A stretch of DNA of 64,000 nt from contig JAFQQM010000037.1 of NCBI GenBank assembly GCA_017410585.1, positions 1 through 64,000 of the forward strand, written 5' to 3'. Source of the stretch: Clostridia bacterium (GTDB lineage: Bacteria; Bacillota; Clostridia; Oscillospirales; Acutalibacteraceae). The stretch's first letter is position 1, and each line of letters opens with the position of its first letter. Shown here one piece after another: positions 33,430-41,269 of this stretch. The notes below the pieces were generated by a model. That model made no database searches, was not told where the DNA came from, and saw nothing but the letters and a program-made list of their open reading frames with translations. Both the position numbers and the translations under genes were made by a program.

Positions 33430-34614
33430 ATGAATTGGTTGAATGAAGCCGAAAAATGGACCGAACTGACCCCTTTACGCCGCCGCTTGCATCAGATGGC
33501 AGAGTGTGGTTTTGATCTGCCGCAGACCCGCCGCCTTGTGTGGGATGCGCTGGTCGGATTGGGATACAAGCCGCAAGATTGCGGAAAGGCCGGCATCGTG
33601 GCGGAAGTCGGTGGGGGAGAACCGATCTTTTTGTTGCGTGCCGATATGGATGCGTTGCCTATTACCGAACAGAGCGGGCTGGAGTTTGCCGCTCAAAACG
33701 GTTGTATGCATGCCTGCGGACACGATATGCATACGGCGATGTTACTGGGGGCGGCTTACCTGCTGAAACAAGCCGAAAGCGAACTGAAAGGCACGGTGCG
33801 GCTGATGTTTCAGCCGGCGGAGGAGTTGCTTACCGGTGCGGCCGATATGATAAAAAACGGCGTGTTGACCGGTGTTTCGGCCGGTATGATGATACACGTG
33901 ATGGCCGGTGTTCCGCTGAAAAGCGGTACGGTCGTGATCCCGCAAGGCGGTGTGGGCGCCCCTTCGGCTGATTTCTTCACGGTCACGGTGAATGGGAAGA
34001 GTTGCCATGGCTCCTCACCGCAAAACGGTGTGGATGCGTTGTCGGCGGCCGCCCGTATCGTTACGGCTTTGCAGGCGCTGGTGCCGTCCGAATTGCCTGC
34101 CGGAAGCGGTGCGGTGTTGTCGGTCGGCAGTTTTCATGCGGGGGAGGCCGCCAATGTCATTGCGGACAAAGCGGAGTTGCGGGGAAGTCTGCGTGCTTTT
34201 TCGGATGAACACCGCGCTTTTTTGAAAGACCGCCTGTCGGCGGTCAGCGTACTGACCGCCTCAGCGGCCCGCGCCACCGCCTTGGTACACTTTGACGGCG
34301 GTTGTCCGTCCTTGCTCAACGACGAACACCTGACAGATTGGGTGCTTGGCAGCGCCCAAGCGTTGCTCGGTAAGCGGAAAGTGCTGTCTGCGGCAGAGTT
34401 TGGGGGCAGTTCCATACGCGGCGGATCGGAGGATTTCGCTTACGTCAGTCAAAAGATCCCCACCGTAATGGTGGCGTTGTCCGCCGCTTCGCCGTCGATG
34501 CCGCATCCGTTGCATCACCCCGAGGTGATCTTTGATGAATCGGTGTTGCCGATCGGCTCGGCATTGCTGGCTTCCTCTGCCGCCGATTGGCTGAAACAAC
34601 AAAACGGCTTGTGA
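33430..34614 (+). CDS. M20-family amidohydrolase (hippurate/N-acyl-amino-acid hydrolase type)
   Basis: This 394-residue zinc peptidase-like enzyme cleaves amide bonds of N-acyl amino acids or related compounds. Motifs: FLLRADMDALPI, the metal site MHACGHDMHTAMLLGAA (Cys96, His98 and nearby), FQPAEE, the dimerisation domain with HGSSPQNGVDAL, and GGSEDFAYVSQKIPTVMV near the end. The ATG at 33430 has GAGGTG six bases before it; GTG 33421 is part of that site. The substrate cannot be predicted. Its stop lies inside the terminator stem. Confidence 0.92.
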   Translation: MNWLNEAEKWTELTPLRRRLHQMAECGFDLPQTRRLVWDALVGLGYKPQDCGKAGIVAEVGGGEPIFLLRADMDALPITEQSGLEFAAQNGCMHACGHDMHTAMLLGAAYLLKQAESELKGTVRLMFQPAEELLTGAADMIKNGVLTGVSAGMMIHVMAGVPLKSGTVVIPQGGVGAPSADFFTVTVNGKSCHGSSPQNGVDALSAAARIVTALQALVPSELPAGSGAVLSVGSFHAGEAANVIADKAELRGSLRAFSDEHRAFLKDRLSAVSVLTASAARATALVHFDGGCPSLLNDEHLTDWVLGSAQALLGKRKVLSAAEFGGSSIRGGSEDFAYVSQKIPTVMVALSAASPSMPHPLHHPEVIFDESVLPIGSALLASSAADWLKQQNGL

Positions 34615-34634
34615 GTGCTCTCACAAGCCGTTTT
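34601..34634. terminator. Bidirectional terminator overlapping the M20 gene end
   Basis: AAAACGGCTTGTGAG (34601-34615) pairs perfectly with CTCACAAGCCGTTTT (34620-34634) around TGCT. The left arm covers the last codons and stop of the M20 gene; the stem also faces the end of uxaA. Confidence 0.9.
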
Positions 34635-34637
34635 GTG

Positions 34638-36074
34638 TTATAACGTGACGCCGGTTTTGAAAATGGCAATGTCACGGTATCCGTTTTGTTCGGTCTTGGT
34701 GGTGATCTCACCGCTTGCCAACGCCAAAATATAGGCATACAACTCGTCGGTCAGCAGGTCTAACGACATTCCGTCCACCATCCGGCCGGCATCAAAGTCG
34801 ATCCAATTGCCTTTTTTGGCAAATAGGGGGGAGTTTGTGGAGATTTTCACGGTCGGCACGGGACACCCAAACGGTGTTCCGCGGCCGGTGGTAAACAAAA
34901 TGAGGTTAGCACCGCTGGCAGCCAGCGCCGTAGCGGCTACCAAGTCGTTGCCGGGACCGTTTAAAAGTGACAAGCCTTTTTTCTTTACACGCTCACCGTA
35001 GGATAGTACGTCCACGACCGGTGCGCTACCACCCTTGCAAACACAGCCGAGCGACTTTTCTTCCAACGTGGTGATACCGCCGTCCTTATTGCCGGGGGAC
35101 GGGTTCTCATAGCAGGGTAGATTATGGGAAATATAGTAGTTCTTAAAATCGTTTAACATCGTGGCCGCCTGCGTGAAGATGCCTTCATCCACACAGCGCT
35201 CCAACAGCACCGTTTCGGCGCCGAACATCTCCGGCACTTCGGTGAGCATCGCACTGCCACCTTCGGCAATCAACCGATCGGTGATGCGCCCGACCAATGG
35301 GTTGGCGGTGATGCCGGACAATCCGTCCGATCCACCGCATTTCATTCCCAAAACCAGTTTTTCTGCGGGTTGCGGGGTACGCTTGTCCTGTTGCATAACG
35401 CTCATCAATTCGTCGATCAGACGTAGCGCTTCGGTTTCTTCGTCTTCAAATTGCTGGCATTCCATAAAGCGTACGCGCTTCGTGTCGTACTCTCCGAGCA
35501 TCGGCCGTAGATTTTCCAGACGGTTGTTTTCGCAACCGAGTCCCAGCACCAACACACCGCCGGCGTTGGGGTTGTGCAACAGACCGCTGAGCAGTTTTTG
35601 GGTGTTTTCGTGATCCTCTCCTAGTTGCGAACAACCGTAAGGATGGGGGAAGGCGTAGATGCCACTGCATCCGCTTTGAAGCGAGAACGAGTAAAGTTCA
35701 CTCGCTTTACAAGCGATACGTTCAGCCGTTTTGGCAACACAGCCGACGGTGGGCAAGATCCACAGTTCATTACGAATACCTACCCCCGAATCTTCCCTTT
35801 CAAAACCCAAAAAACTGCCCCCGATTTTTGGTTCGAGCGTGCAAGGAATGGGATCGTAGGCGTAATCCTCTACCGTTTCCAGACCGGTCTTTAAATTGTG
35901 ACTGTGCACCCATTCGCCGGCGGCGATATCTTGCGTCGCCACACCGATGGAATGCCCGTATTTGATGACTTTTTCGCCGGCGGCAATGGGACAAGCGGCC
36001 AGTTTGTGCCCGCGCTTGTCTCCCTCCAGCATCACCTCGACGTTGTCGTTTGTTGCGATCCGTATCGTTTTCAT
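34638..36074 (-). CDS. uxaA: Altronate dehydratase (UxaA family)
   Basis: UxaA dehydrates D-altronate to 2-keto-3-deoxygluconate in galacturonate breakdown. The 478-residue protein combines the N-terminal SAF-type domain (GHSIGVATQDIAAGEWVHSHN) with the large C-terminal domain (GFEREDSGVGIRNELWILPTVGCV, GLGCENNRLENL, KCGGSDGLSGITANP). The middle Cys residues are typical iron-ligand candidates. Its start overlaps the uxaB stop as ATGA. Other UxaA-family members act on galactarate or sulfolactate, but the uxaB partner supports altronate. The isomerase uxaC and the KDG kinase and aldolase are not in the window. Confidence 0.92.
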   Translation of the reverse strand: MKTIRIATNDNVEVMLEGDKRGHKLAACPIAAGEKVIKYGHSIGVATQDIAAGEWVHSHNLKTGLETVEDYAYDPIPCTLEPKIGGSFLGFEREDSGVGIRNELWILPTVGCVAKTAERIACKASELYSFSLQSGCSGIYAFPHPYGCSQLGEDHENTQKLLSGLLHNPNAGGVLVLGLGCENNRLENLRPMLGEYDTKRVRFMECQQFEDEETEALRLIDELMSVMQQDKRTPQPAEKLVLGMKCGGSDGLSGITANPLVGRITDRLIAEGGSAMLTEVPEMFGAETVLLERCVDEGIFTQAATMLNDFKNYYISHNLPCYENPSPGNKDGGITTLEEKSLGCVCKGGSAPVVDVLSYGERVKKKGLSLLNGPGNDLVAATALAASGANLILFTTGRGTPFGCPVPTVKISTNSPLFAKKGNWIDFDAGRMVDGMSLDLLTDELYAYILALASGEITTKTEQNGYRDIAIFKTGVTL

Positions 36075-37504
36075 TGTACCTTCTCCATCGCCTTGTAGGC
36101 ACCGTCAGTCAAAATGCTTTCCAAATAGCCGGCAACCGTCTCCACAAACCCGTCGATTTGGGATAGATCTTCGCCCCAGAAATCGGCGTTCTTTGCTACT
36201 GTCAAAACGGTATTTTCCGCGCTGTTATGCGCTTTTCTTACATTTTCAAAAAAGGTCAGAACGGCTTGGTCATCCTGCAACGGATACGCTTCGTGACCGT
36301 TGATCTCGCCCCCCAGATAGAAGGCGATCAACGCCGCAAAGGAGAAGGTCAACCCCTGCGGGAGTTTGCCGGTCTTGGCCAGCGAATCTTTGAAACTGCC
36401 GAGACAACGCGCCTTCCATTTCGAGACCGAATTCAGCGAGATGGACAGCAATTTGTGGTCAATAAACGGATTGGCAAACCGCTCAAACACTGCCGCCGCA
36501 AACGCTTCGGAATCGGTTGCGCCTGCCGGCAATGCCGGAATGACTTCATCGAAGACCACTTTCCGCATAAAACCGGCAATGATCGGGTCTTCCATACACT
36601 CGCGAACGATGTCTTTGCCGGCCAAGAATGCCGCTAACACGGTGGAAGTATGTGCGCCGTTTAAGATACGCACCTTCCGCTCGCGGTAAGGGCGCTGATC
36701 GTCGGTGAAGATGACCGGCAATCCCGCTTTGTCCAGTGGCAACTCGTTGCGGATATCCTGCTTACTCTCGATGACCCACAACGCAAACGGCTCACCGACA
36801 TCCAACAATGCATCCTCATAACCGAGTTTTTCGCAGATGGCCGCGGCTTCTTTCGGGTAACCGGTCACGATACGATCGACCAGCGTGGAGCAGAAAATAC
36901 AGGTTTCGTTGACCCAGTCGATAAACGTCTGCGGTAACTGCCAGACCGCCGCCAACGCCAATACGCATTCTTTCAGTTTGCCGCCGTTGTTTTCGATCAA
37001 CTCCACCGGCAGTAAGATCAATCCCTTGTCGGCGGCGCCGCCGAAGGCGTTGTACCGCGCATAGAGGAACTTGGTCAGTTTTCCGGGATAGGTTTCGGGA
37101 AGCCCGTTGAAATGGTCGTTTTCATCCAACACAATGCCTGCCTCGGTGGTATTGGAGACCACAAACCGCAGGGTCTCCAGTTCGGCCAACGCCATATAGC
37201 GGTCGTAGTCCTCTTCCGCGTCTATCACCTCGGCAACCGACGTGATGATGCGACTGCTGTCTACGACCTCGCCGTTTTCCTTGCCGCGCAGTACGACGGT
37301 ATAGAGGTTATCCTGCTTGTCAAATCGATCCAGACTGCCGTAACGGATCGGCTTGACGATGGCAACACGCCCGTCAAACATCCCTTTTTCGTTGGCAATG
37401 TCGATCATTTGATCCACAAATGCCCGCAAGAAATTCCCCTCGCCGTATTGCAAAACGCGGATGGGGGCGTTTGAGCGTTTATGGACCGCTTCCTGAATTT
37501 TCAT
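36071..37504 (-). CDS. uxaB: Tagaturonate reductase (altronate oxidoreductase)
   Basis: UxaB reduces D-tagaturonate to D-altronate with NADH. The 477-residue protein belongs to the mannitol dehydrogenase family: N-terminal IRVLQYGEGNFLRAFVDQMID, a central FVVSNTTEAGIVLD, and the catalytic region KVRILNGAHTSTVLAAFLAGKDIVRECMED. A GGGAGG site six bases upstream fixes ATG 37504. It precedes and overlaps uxaA. Fructuronate reductase (UxuB) is a close relative, but pairing with UxaA favours the galacturonate branch. The upstream AraC gene, same direction, is a candidate regulator. Confidence 0.9.
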   Translation of the reverse strand: MKIQEAVHKRSNAPIRVLQYGEGNFLRAFVDQMIDIANEKGMFDGRVAIVKPIRYGSLDRFDKQDNLYTVVLRGKENGEVVDSSRIITSVAEVIDAEEDYDRYMALAELETLRFVVSNTTEAGIVLDENDHFNGLPETYPGKLTKFLYARYNAFGGAADKGLILLPVELIENNGGKLKECVLALAAVWQLPQTFIDWVNETCIFCSTLVDRIVTGYPKEAAAICEKLGYEDALLDVGEPFALWVIESKQDIRNELPLDKAGLPVIFTDDQRPYRERKVRILNGAHTSTVLAAFLAGKDIVRECMEDPIIAGFMRKVVFDEVIPALPAGATDSEAFAAAVFERFANPFIDHKLLSISLNSVSKWKARCLGSFKDSLAKTGKLPQGLTFSFAALIAFYLGGEINGHEAYPLQDDQAVLTFFENVRKAHNSAENTVLTVAKNADFWGEDLSQIDGFVETVAGYLESILTDGAYKAMEKVQ

Positions 37505-37626
37505 GGCGCAGACCTCCCTGCTGATTGATAGTTCCATTATAGAAAACTACGGTATCAAAAGTCCATCCTTACCGGAAAACCGTGAAAGAATTGCAATGTA
37601 TTCCGCAATTTTAGCAAACTTTTTGC

Positions 37627-37660
37627 AAAAAAATAACTCGTCTGTGACGAGTTATTTTTT
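37627..37660 (-). terminator. Terminator overlapping the end of the first araC-type gene
   Basis: AAATAACTCGTC (37631-37642) pairs perfectly with GACGAGTTATTT (37646-37657) around TGT. On the minus strand a T run follows. The stem includes the stop codon of the regulator and separates it from uxaB. Between 37505 and 37627 there is a TATAAT on the minus strand but no good -35 box, which fits a regulator-dependent uxaBA promoter. Confidence 0.8.
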
Positions 37661-38491
37661 TTGTTTGCGATGTAATTTTTGATATTGCTTCGGAGTTAGC
37701 CCGTATTGCTCCTTAAACATACGTGAAAAATAACTGAGACAGGAGAGATGCACCATATTGGCGACGGCGGAAATCTGATAATCCTCGGTCTCCAGCATCC
37801 GTGCGGCGTATTCCATCCGTTTCATATTGCGGTATTCCACGATGGTCATTCCGGTCTTTTTCTTAAAATGGTAGATGAGGGTGGATTGTGAAACGGGATA
37901 ATGTGTGTAGATATTGGTAATATCGTCTCCCAACAGCAGGTAGTTATCAATACGCAGGCGCAGATCCCGCACGTATTGATCCACGCCGAAATGATCGCCG
38001 GTAGGCAAAGGATATTGAATGGCAAACATTAAGGCGGAAAGCAACTGTTCGGCAATCGGGATTTTATCCGGTGCATAGCAACGGGCAAAGGCACTGCCGA
38101 GCAGTGACAGATAGGCTGTTTGCGCGCCGGATAATTTCACCTGCAGGCGAGGATTGTCCGTAAACATCGAGTAATCATCCATGTGTCGCTGACAATAGGT
38201 GAGAAAATCGGTGTCTTTGATAATAAAGGCATAGTGCGAACTGTCCGGCTCGTTGCCGACGATCAGATGGTATTCGTTCGGGCGCACGAAAAGGAGATCT
38301 CCGACGACGAGCGTTTCTTCCTCTCCGTTAAAATTATGATAAAAGGTACCGGAGGAGATAAACACAAATTCATAAAAATCTGTATGGCAGTGGTACTGCT
38401 TGTCGTCGTAGGTTGAGAAAAGACAAAAGTAGGGAAGTTCACCAAACCAGCACTGAGACCGGAAGGTTTTTTCATGTTTGACCAGTTCCAT
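37652..38491 (-). CDS. AraC-family transcriptional regulator 1
   Basis: The 279-residue protein has an N-terminal cupin-type sensor domain (QYHCHTDFYEFVFISSGTFY, GDLLFVRPNEYH) and a C-terminal pair of AraC helix-turn-helix units (about residues 180-279, MEYAARMLETEDYQISAVANMV, SYFSRMFKEQYGLTPKQYQKLH). Such regulators usually sense a sugar and activate catabolic genes. It is upstream of uxaBA in the same direction, and its sensor domain resembles that of the second AraC protein 300 bases upstream. AAGGAGG precedes the ATG. The target could be uxaBA, the surface locus, or both. Confidence 0.9.
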   Translation of the reverse strand: MELVKHEKTFRSQCWFGELPYFCLFSTYDDKQYHCHTDFYEFVFISSGTFYHNFNGEEETLVVGDLLFVRPNEYHLIVGNEPDSSHYAFIIKDTDFLTYCQRHMDDYSMFTDNPRLQVKLSGAQTAYLSLLGSAFARCYAPDKIPIAEQLLSALMFAIQYPLPTGDHFGVDQYVRDLRLRIDNYLLLGDDITNIYTHYPVSQSTLIYHFKKKTGMTIVEYRNMKRMEYAARMLETEDYQISAVANMVHLSCLSYFSRMFKEQYGLTPKQYQKLHRKQKK

Positions 38492-38522
38492 TTTTCGCCC
38501 TCCTTTTTGCTACTCTGTTATG

Positions 38523-38551
38523 ATTATACGATGCTTTTTATGTTCTGTCAA
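38523..38551 (-). promoter_or_regulatory. Sigma-A promoter of AraC regulator 1
   Basis: On the minus strand, TTGACA (38546-38551), 17 bases, then TATAAT (38523-38528): a full consensus promoter. Confidence 0.85.
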
Positions 38552-38767
38552 TAAAAATGTCCTAAAATTTTTCTGCTTACAAAGGGGTGTAAAGACGGGG
38601 GGAATAACCGTTTTTTGGTTGATAAGACGAAAAAATGCCGAAATAACAGTAAAAAAATTGACGCGTTGTCCCTATGTGCGGCATCGCGTCAATGAAAGTT
38701 TATAAATTTATATCAATTTCTCGTAAATATATTGCAGAAAAAATAAAACAAAGGGTGTATAATGGTA
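38552..38767. other. Intergenic spacer between the two AraC genes, no gene seen
   Basis: This AT-rich stretch holds no coding frame with a ribosome site. Near its right end a plus-strand TTGCAG (about 38731) with TATAAT at 38757-38762 is spaced too widely (20 bases) for a normal promoter. If active it would give an antisense RNA to AraC regulator 2. No clear terminator stem for regulator 2 was found. Confidence 0.4.
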
Positions 38768-39682
38768 TCAAGGTTGGTACTTGTTTGCATAAGAAGTACC
38801 GTAATCGGTGATACTTTTTTCTTGCTTAACGCGTGGATTGATGCTCTGTTTCTGATAATCGCTCGGCAAAATACCGTAATGCTCTTTAAACTTTTTCGAG
38901 AAATACGAGATCGAGGATATTCCGACGGCGGTGGCCACTTCGGATACACTGCAGAAGTACACGTCCAGCATGCGGGCGGCGTATTCCATCCGCTTGAGAT
39001 GACGGTACTGCACGATGGAATAGCCGGTGTATTTTTTAAATTGATTGATCAGTGTTGATTGCGAAAGCGGATACGATTGATAGATGGCGGATACGTCGGC
39101 GGTCAAATAGTCGAAGGCATCGAAATGGTACACCATATCTTTGATGTACTTATTGGTGTCATCGTCTTCCTCACGGACGTTTTTGGTGTGAGGTTGCAAG
39201 AACGTGCAATACAAGGCGTTATAGAGGAACAACCGGAACAACTCGGTGTGATCGGTTCCCGGTGTGAGGATGATGCGGTCAAATACGGCCGTTAGATATT
39301 CGGCGTTTTCGTGCGAGAGGTTTACTTCGACGTACGGTGTTTTGGTCATTTCGGGATGCTCGGCAAAATGTTGCCGGCAGTAATCTTCGAAAAATTCCTT
39401 GGTAGCAATAAACGAAAAATGCAGGCTTTCCGGCTCGCCGACGTACATACCGTGAGTTTGTCCGCACCCGAAGAAGATCAGCGTATTTTTCCGCAAAACG
39501 CGGCGCTTGCCGCCGTATTCGTTGATCCAACTGCCTCTGGTGACCAACGAGAACTCATAAAAATCGGTGTGCTTGTGTGTTGGAGAATCGAGTGGCGGGG
39601 CGTACAGATAGCGGCAGTTATCTTCATCGCAAAGATAATGTCCGGCAAACGGTCGTTCCTCTACGTGTTGATCGTGGGGCAT
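38768..39682 (-). CDS. AraC-family transcriptional regulator 2
   Basis: The 304-residue protein has a cupin-type sensor (THKHTDFYEFSLVTRGSW, LIFFGCGQTHGMYVGEPES) and a C-terminal AraC DNA-binding domain (LKRMEYAARMLDVYFCSVSEV, ISSISYFSKKFKEHYGILP). AAAGGAG upstream selects ATG 39682 rather than an upstream in-frame ATG. It is divergent from the cohesin-like gene that begins the surface locus, about 300 bases away, and is the best candidate for its local regulator. Parts of the sensor are shared with AraC regulator 1, indicating duplication. The inducer is unknown. Confidence 0.9.
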   Translation of the reverse strand: MPHDQHVEERPFAGHYLCDEDNCRYLYAPPLDSPTHKHTDFYEFSLVTRGSWINEYGGKRRVLRKNTLIFFGCGQTHGMYVGEPESLHFSFIATKEFFEDYCRQHFAEHPEMTKTPYVEVNLSHENAEYLTAVFDRIILTPGTDHTELFRLFLYNALYCTFLQPHTKNVREEDDDTNKYIKDMVYHFDAFDYLTADVSAIYQSYPLSQSTLINQFKKYTGYSIVQYRHLKRMEYAARMLDVYFCSVSEVATAVGISSISYFSKKFKEHYGILPSDYQKQSINPRVKQEKSITDYGTSYANKYQP

Positions 39683-39707
39683 AAGGCACACTCCTTTCGT
39701 CAAGGGC

Positions 39708-39736
39708 ATTATACAGCAAACATAAATTTGTGTCAA
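39708..39736 (-). promoter_or_regulatory. Sigma-A promoter of AraC regulator 2
   Basis: On the minus strand, TTGACA (39731-39736), 17 bases, then TATAAT (39708-39713). Confidence 0.85.
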
Positions 39737-39803
39737 TCATCACTTTCTGATCGGATCGTCGATTGGTAAAAAGCACCAAAAATAAACGTTCGAGTTATGT
39801 AAA

Positions 39804-39861
39804 ATGAACTTATCGAGCAAAATTATCTCAAAAAAAGATGCTCAAAAGTGGAAAAGTTCAT
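39804..39861. promoter_or_regulatory. Candidate regulator site upstream of the surface locus
   Basis: ATGAACTT (39804-39811) and AAGTTCAT (39854-39861) are exact inverted copies about 42 bases apart, in the otherwise empty spacer between AraC regulator 2 and the cohesin-like gene. Position fits an activator site upstream of the locus promoter, but AraC sites are usually direct repeats, so this is tentative. Confidence 0.3.
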
Positions 39862-39890
39862 AAAAAAATGTTAATTTCCATAAAAGTTTG

Positions 39891-39920
39891 TTAGCAATCG
39901 CATAACAGAGATGTTATAAT
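39891..39920 (+). promoter_or_regulatory. Putative promoter of the surface/glycan locus
   Basis: TTAGCA (39891-39896), 18 bases, then TATAAT (39915-39920). A second TTATAAT lies at about 39928. The poor -35 box is what one expects of a promoter that depends on an activator such as the neighbouring AraC proteins. Confidence 0.45.
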
Positions 39921-39990
39921 AAAATTGTTATAATGGGTGTATACCCTAAAAATAGCGTTTCTATTTTCTATTTTAGAGGAGGAATACATA

Positions 39991-41049
39991 ATGAAAAAGA
40001 TCTTATCCGTTCTGTGCGTGACGATGCTTTTGTGCGCCGTGTTGGCGATGCCGACCAGCGCCGCGGTGACGCCGGCAGTCCGCGTTGACGGTCCTGCGCA
40101 GGCCAAAGCCGGTGATACCATCGGCGTGGCGGTGTACGTGCAGGGCGCAATCGGCGGCGTGGAGGCTACCCTCCAATACGATCCGGCCAAACTGGATTAC
40201 GTCAGCACCACCCTGCGCGCCGACGTGGTCGCTCTTGGCAATACCGAGGACGTGACCGTTCGTGTGGACGAGGCGACCGGTACGATCCGTATCCTCTGCC
40301 TGTCCAACGTGGATGCCGGTATCTCTCCGGACGATGCGTGGTTGACGCTGAACTTTACGGTTTTGATGGATACGGCGAGCGATGAGGCGGCGGTGACGCT
40401 GAATAACGTCGTGGCCTCCGATATGGACGGTACTGCATCGGTGGTCGTGACCGAAGCCGATACCGATCTGACGGTGATGGATGAGACCAATCCGATGATC
40501 GATATGCAGGGTGCGACCATCCGCACCGACGGTGCCGGTATCCGTTTTGAGTCGACCAAAGCGGTCGCGTTTGATGCGGCCGAGATCGCTGAAGCCGGTG
40601 TATTGATGTTCCCGACCGCCTTGCTGTACGACGGTCAGGATCTGGAGTTGACTACGGTAGGTAAGCGTGGCACGGTACCGGCGGTTGCCAAGGTCACCGA
40701 TGCGGCGCAGATCGCCAAGATCGCCGGCGGCGAATCGCTGTTTGCGACGTTGACCTCCAGCACCACCGGCGGCCGCGGTAACGTGGCGATCACCGCCCGC
40801 GCGTACGTCAAGATGACGAGTGGTGACGTGTACTATTATAGTTTTAACGACAGTGATACGCCGGCGGTTACGGCCGGTGCGGCTAACCGTTCGGTGGTGA
40901 GCGTGGCGCAGTCGATCGCCCAGACGGCGATCTCCAAAGGCGCGACCGATACCCTCGACGGTCTCGAAGAAAAGGCCGGTAACCTCACCGATGATGAGGT
41001 AGCGACGCTGATTGCGTTCTGCAACGCCAACTTCAGTTATCTGAAATAA
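39991..41049 (+). CDS. Secreted protein with cohesin-like domain
   Basis: The 352-residue protein has a signal peptide (cleavage probably after PTSA, residue 24). Residues about 30-165 have the cohesin-type pattern AKAGDTIGVAVYVQGAIGGVEATL, LQYDPAKLDYVS, and later ISPDDAWLTLNFTVL. The rest (about 175-352) is a beta-rich domain with GATIRTDGAGIRFEST and ARAYVKMTSGDVYYYSF, a type seen in other Clostridia surface proteins. There is no membrane anchor or cell-wall motif, so it may be held by another protein. A dockerin occurs in the 1853-residue protein of the same locus, a possible partner. GAGGAGG fixes ATG 39991. The cohesin assignment is by pattern and not certain. Confidence 0.7.
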   Translation: MKKILSVLCVTMLLCAVLAMPTSAAVTPAVRVDGPAQAKAGDTIGVAVYVQGAIGGVEATLQYDPAKLDYVSTTLRADVVALGNTEDVTVRVDEATGTIRILCLSNVDAGISPDDAWLTLNFTVLMDTASDEAAVTLNNVVASDMDGTASVVVTEADTDLTVMDETNPMIDMQGATIRTDGAGIRFESTKAVAFDAAEIAEAGVLMFPTALLYDGQDLELTTVGKRGTVPAVAKVTDAAQIAKIAGGESLFATLTSSTTGGRGNVAITARAYVKMTSGDVYYYSFNDSDTPAVTAGAANRSVVSVAQSIAQTAISKGATDTLDGLEEKAGNLTDDEVATLIAFCNANFSYLK

Positions 41050-41063
41050 GGGGAGGGGACAGT

Positions 41064-41216
41064 ATGAAACATTACGAAACGCCGACCCTGTGGGTCAACC
41101 GCCTGTCGGCGGTGAGCATTTTCACCGTGTCCACCGATGTGGAATGGGGCGGCGAAGGCGGCGACTGGGATGATGCCCTTGAAGAAGAAGGCGTCATCGT
41201 TTCGGACGACGCCTGA
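41064..41216 (+). CDS. Small acidic peptide, YxxPxL motif (50 residues)
   Basis: The peptide begins MKHYETPTLWVNRLSAV and has a very acidic, Gly/Trp-containing second half (EWGGEGGDWDDALEEEG...SDDA). A GGGAGGGG ribosome site precedes the ATG, which is 14 bases after the cohesin-like gene, so it is in the same operon. It carries YETPTL at residues 4-9; YxxPxL is the leader motif recognised in lasso and some other RiPP precursors. The 36-residue peptide at the far end of the locus has a related YTTPEM. There is no Cys, no signal peptide and no maturation enzyme in the window. Function unknown. Confidence 0.65.
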   Translation: MKHYETPTLWVNRLSAVSIFTVSTDVEWGGEGGDWDDALEEEGVIVSDDA

Positions 41217-41269
41217 GTTGCGAGTATATAAATAGGTATTATAAGCAATCACCGAATAAGGAGGACACT

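Noticed and set aside
38731..38762. Plus-strand promoter in the spacer before AraC regulator 2
   Set aside because: The boxes are 20 bases apart and no plus-strand gene follows; kept only as a note in the spacer entry.
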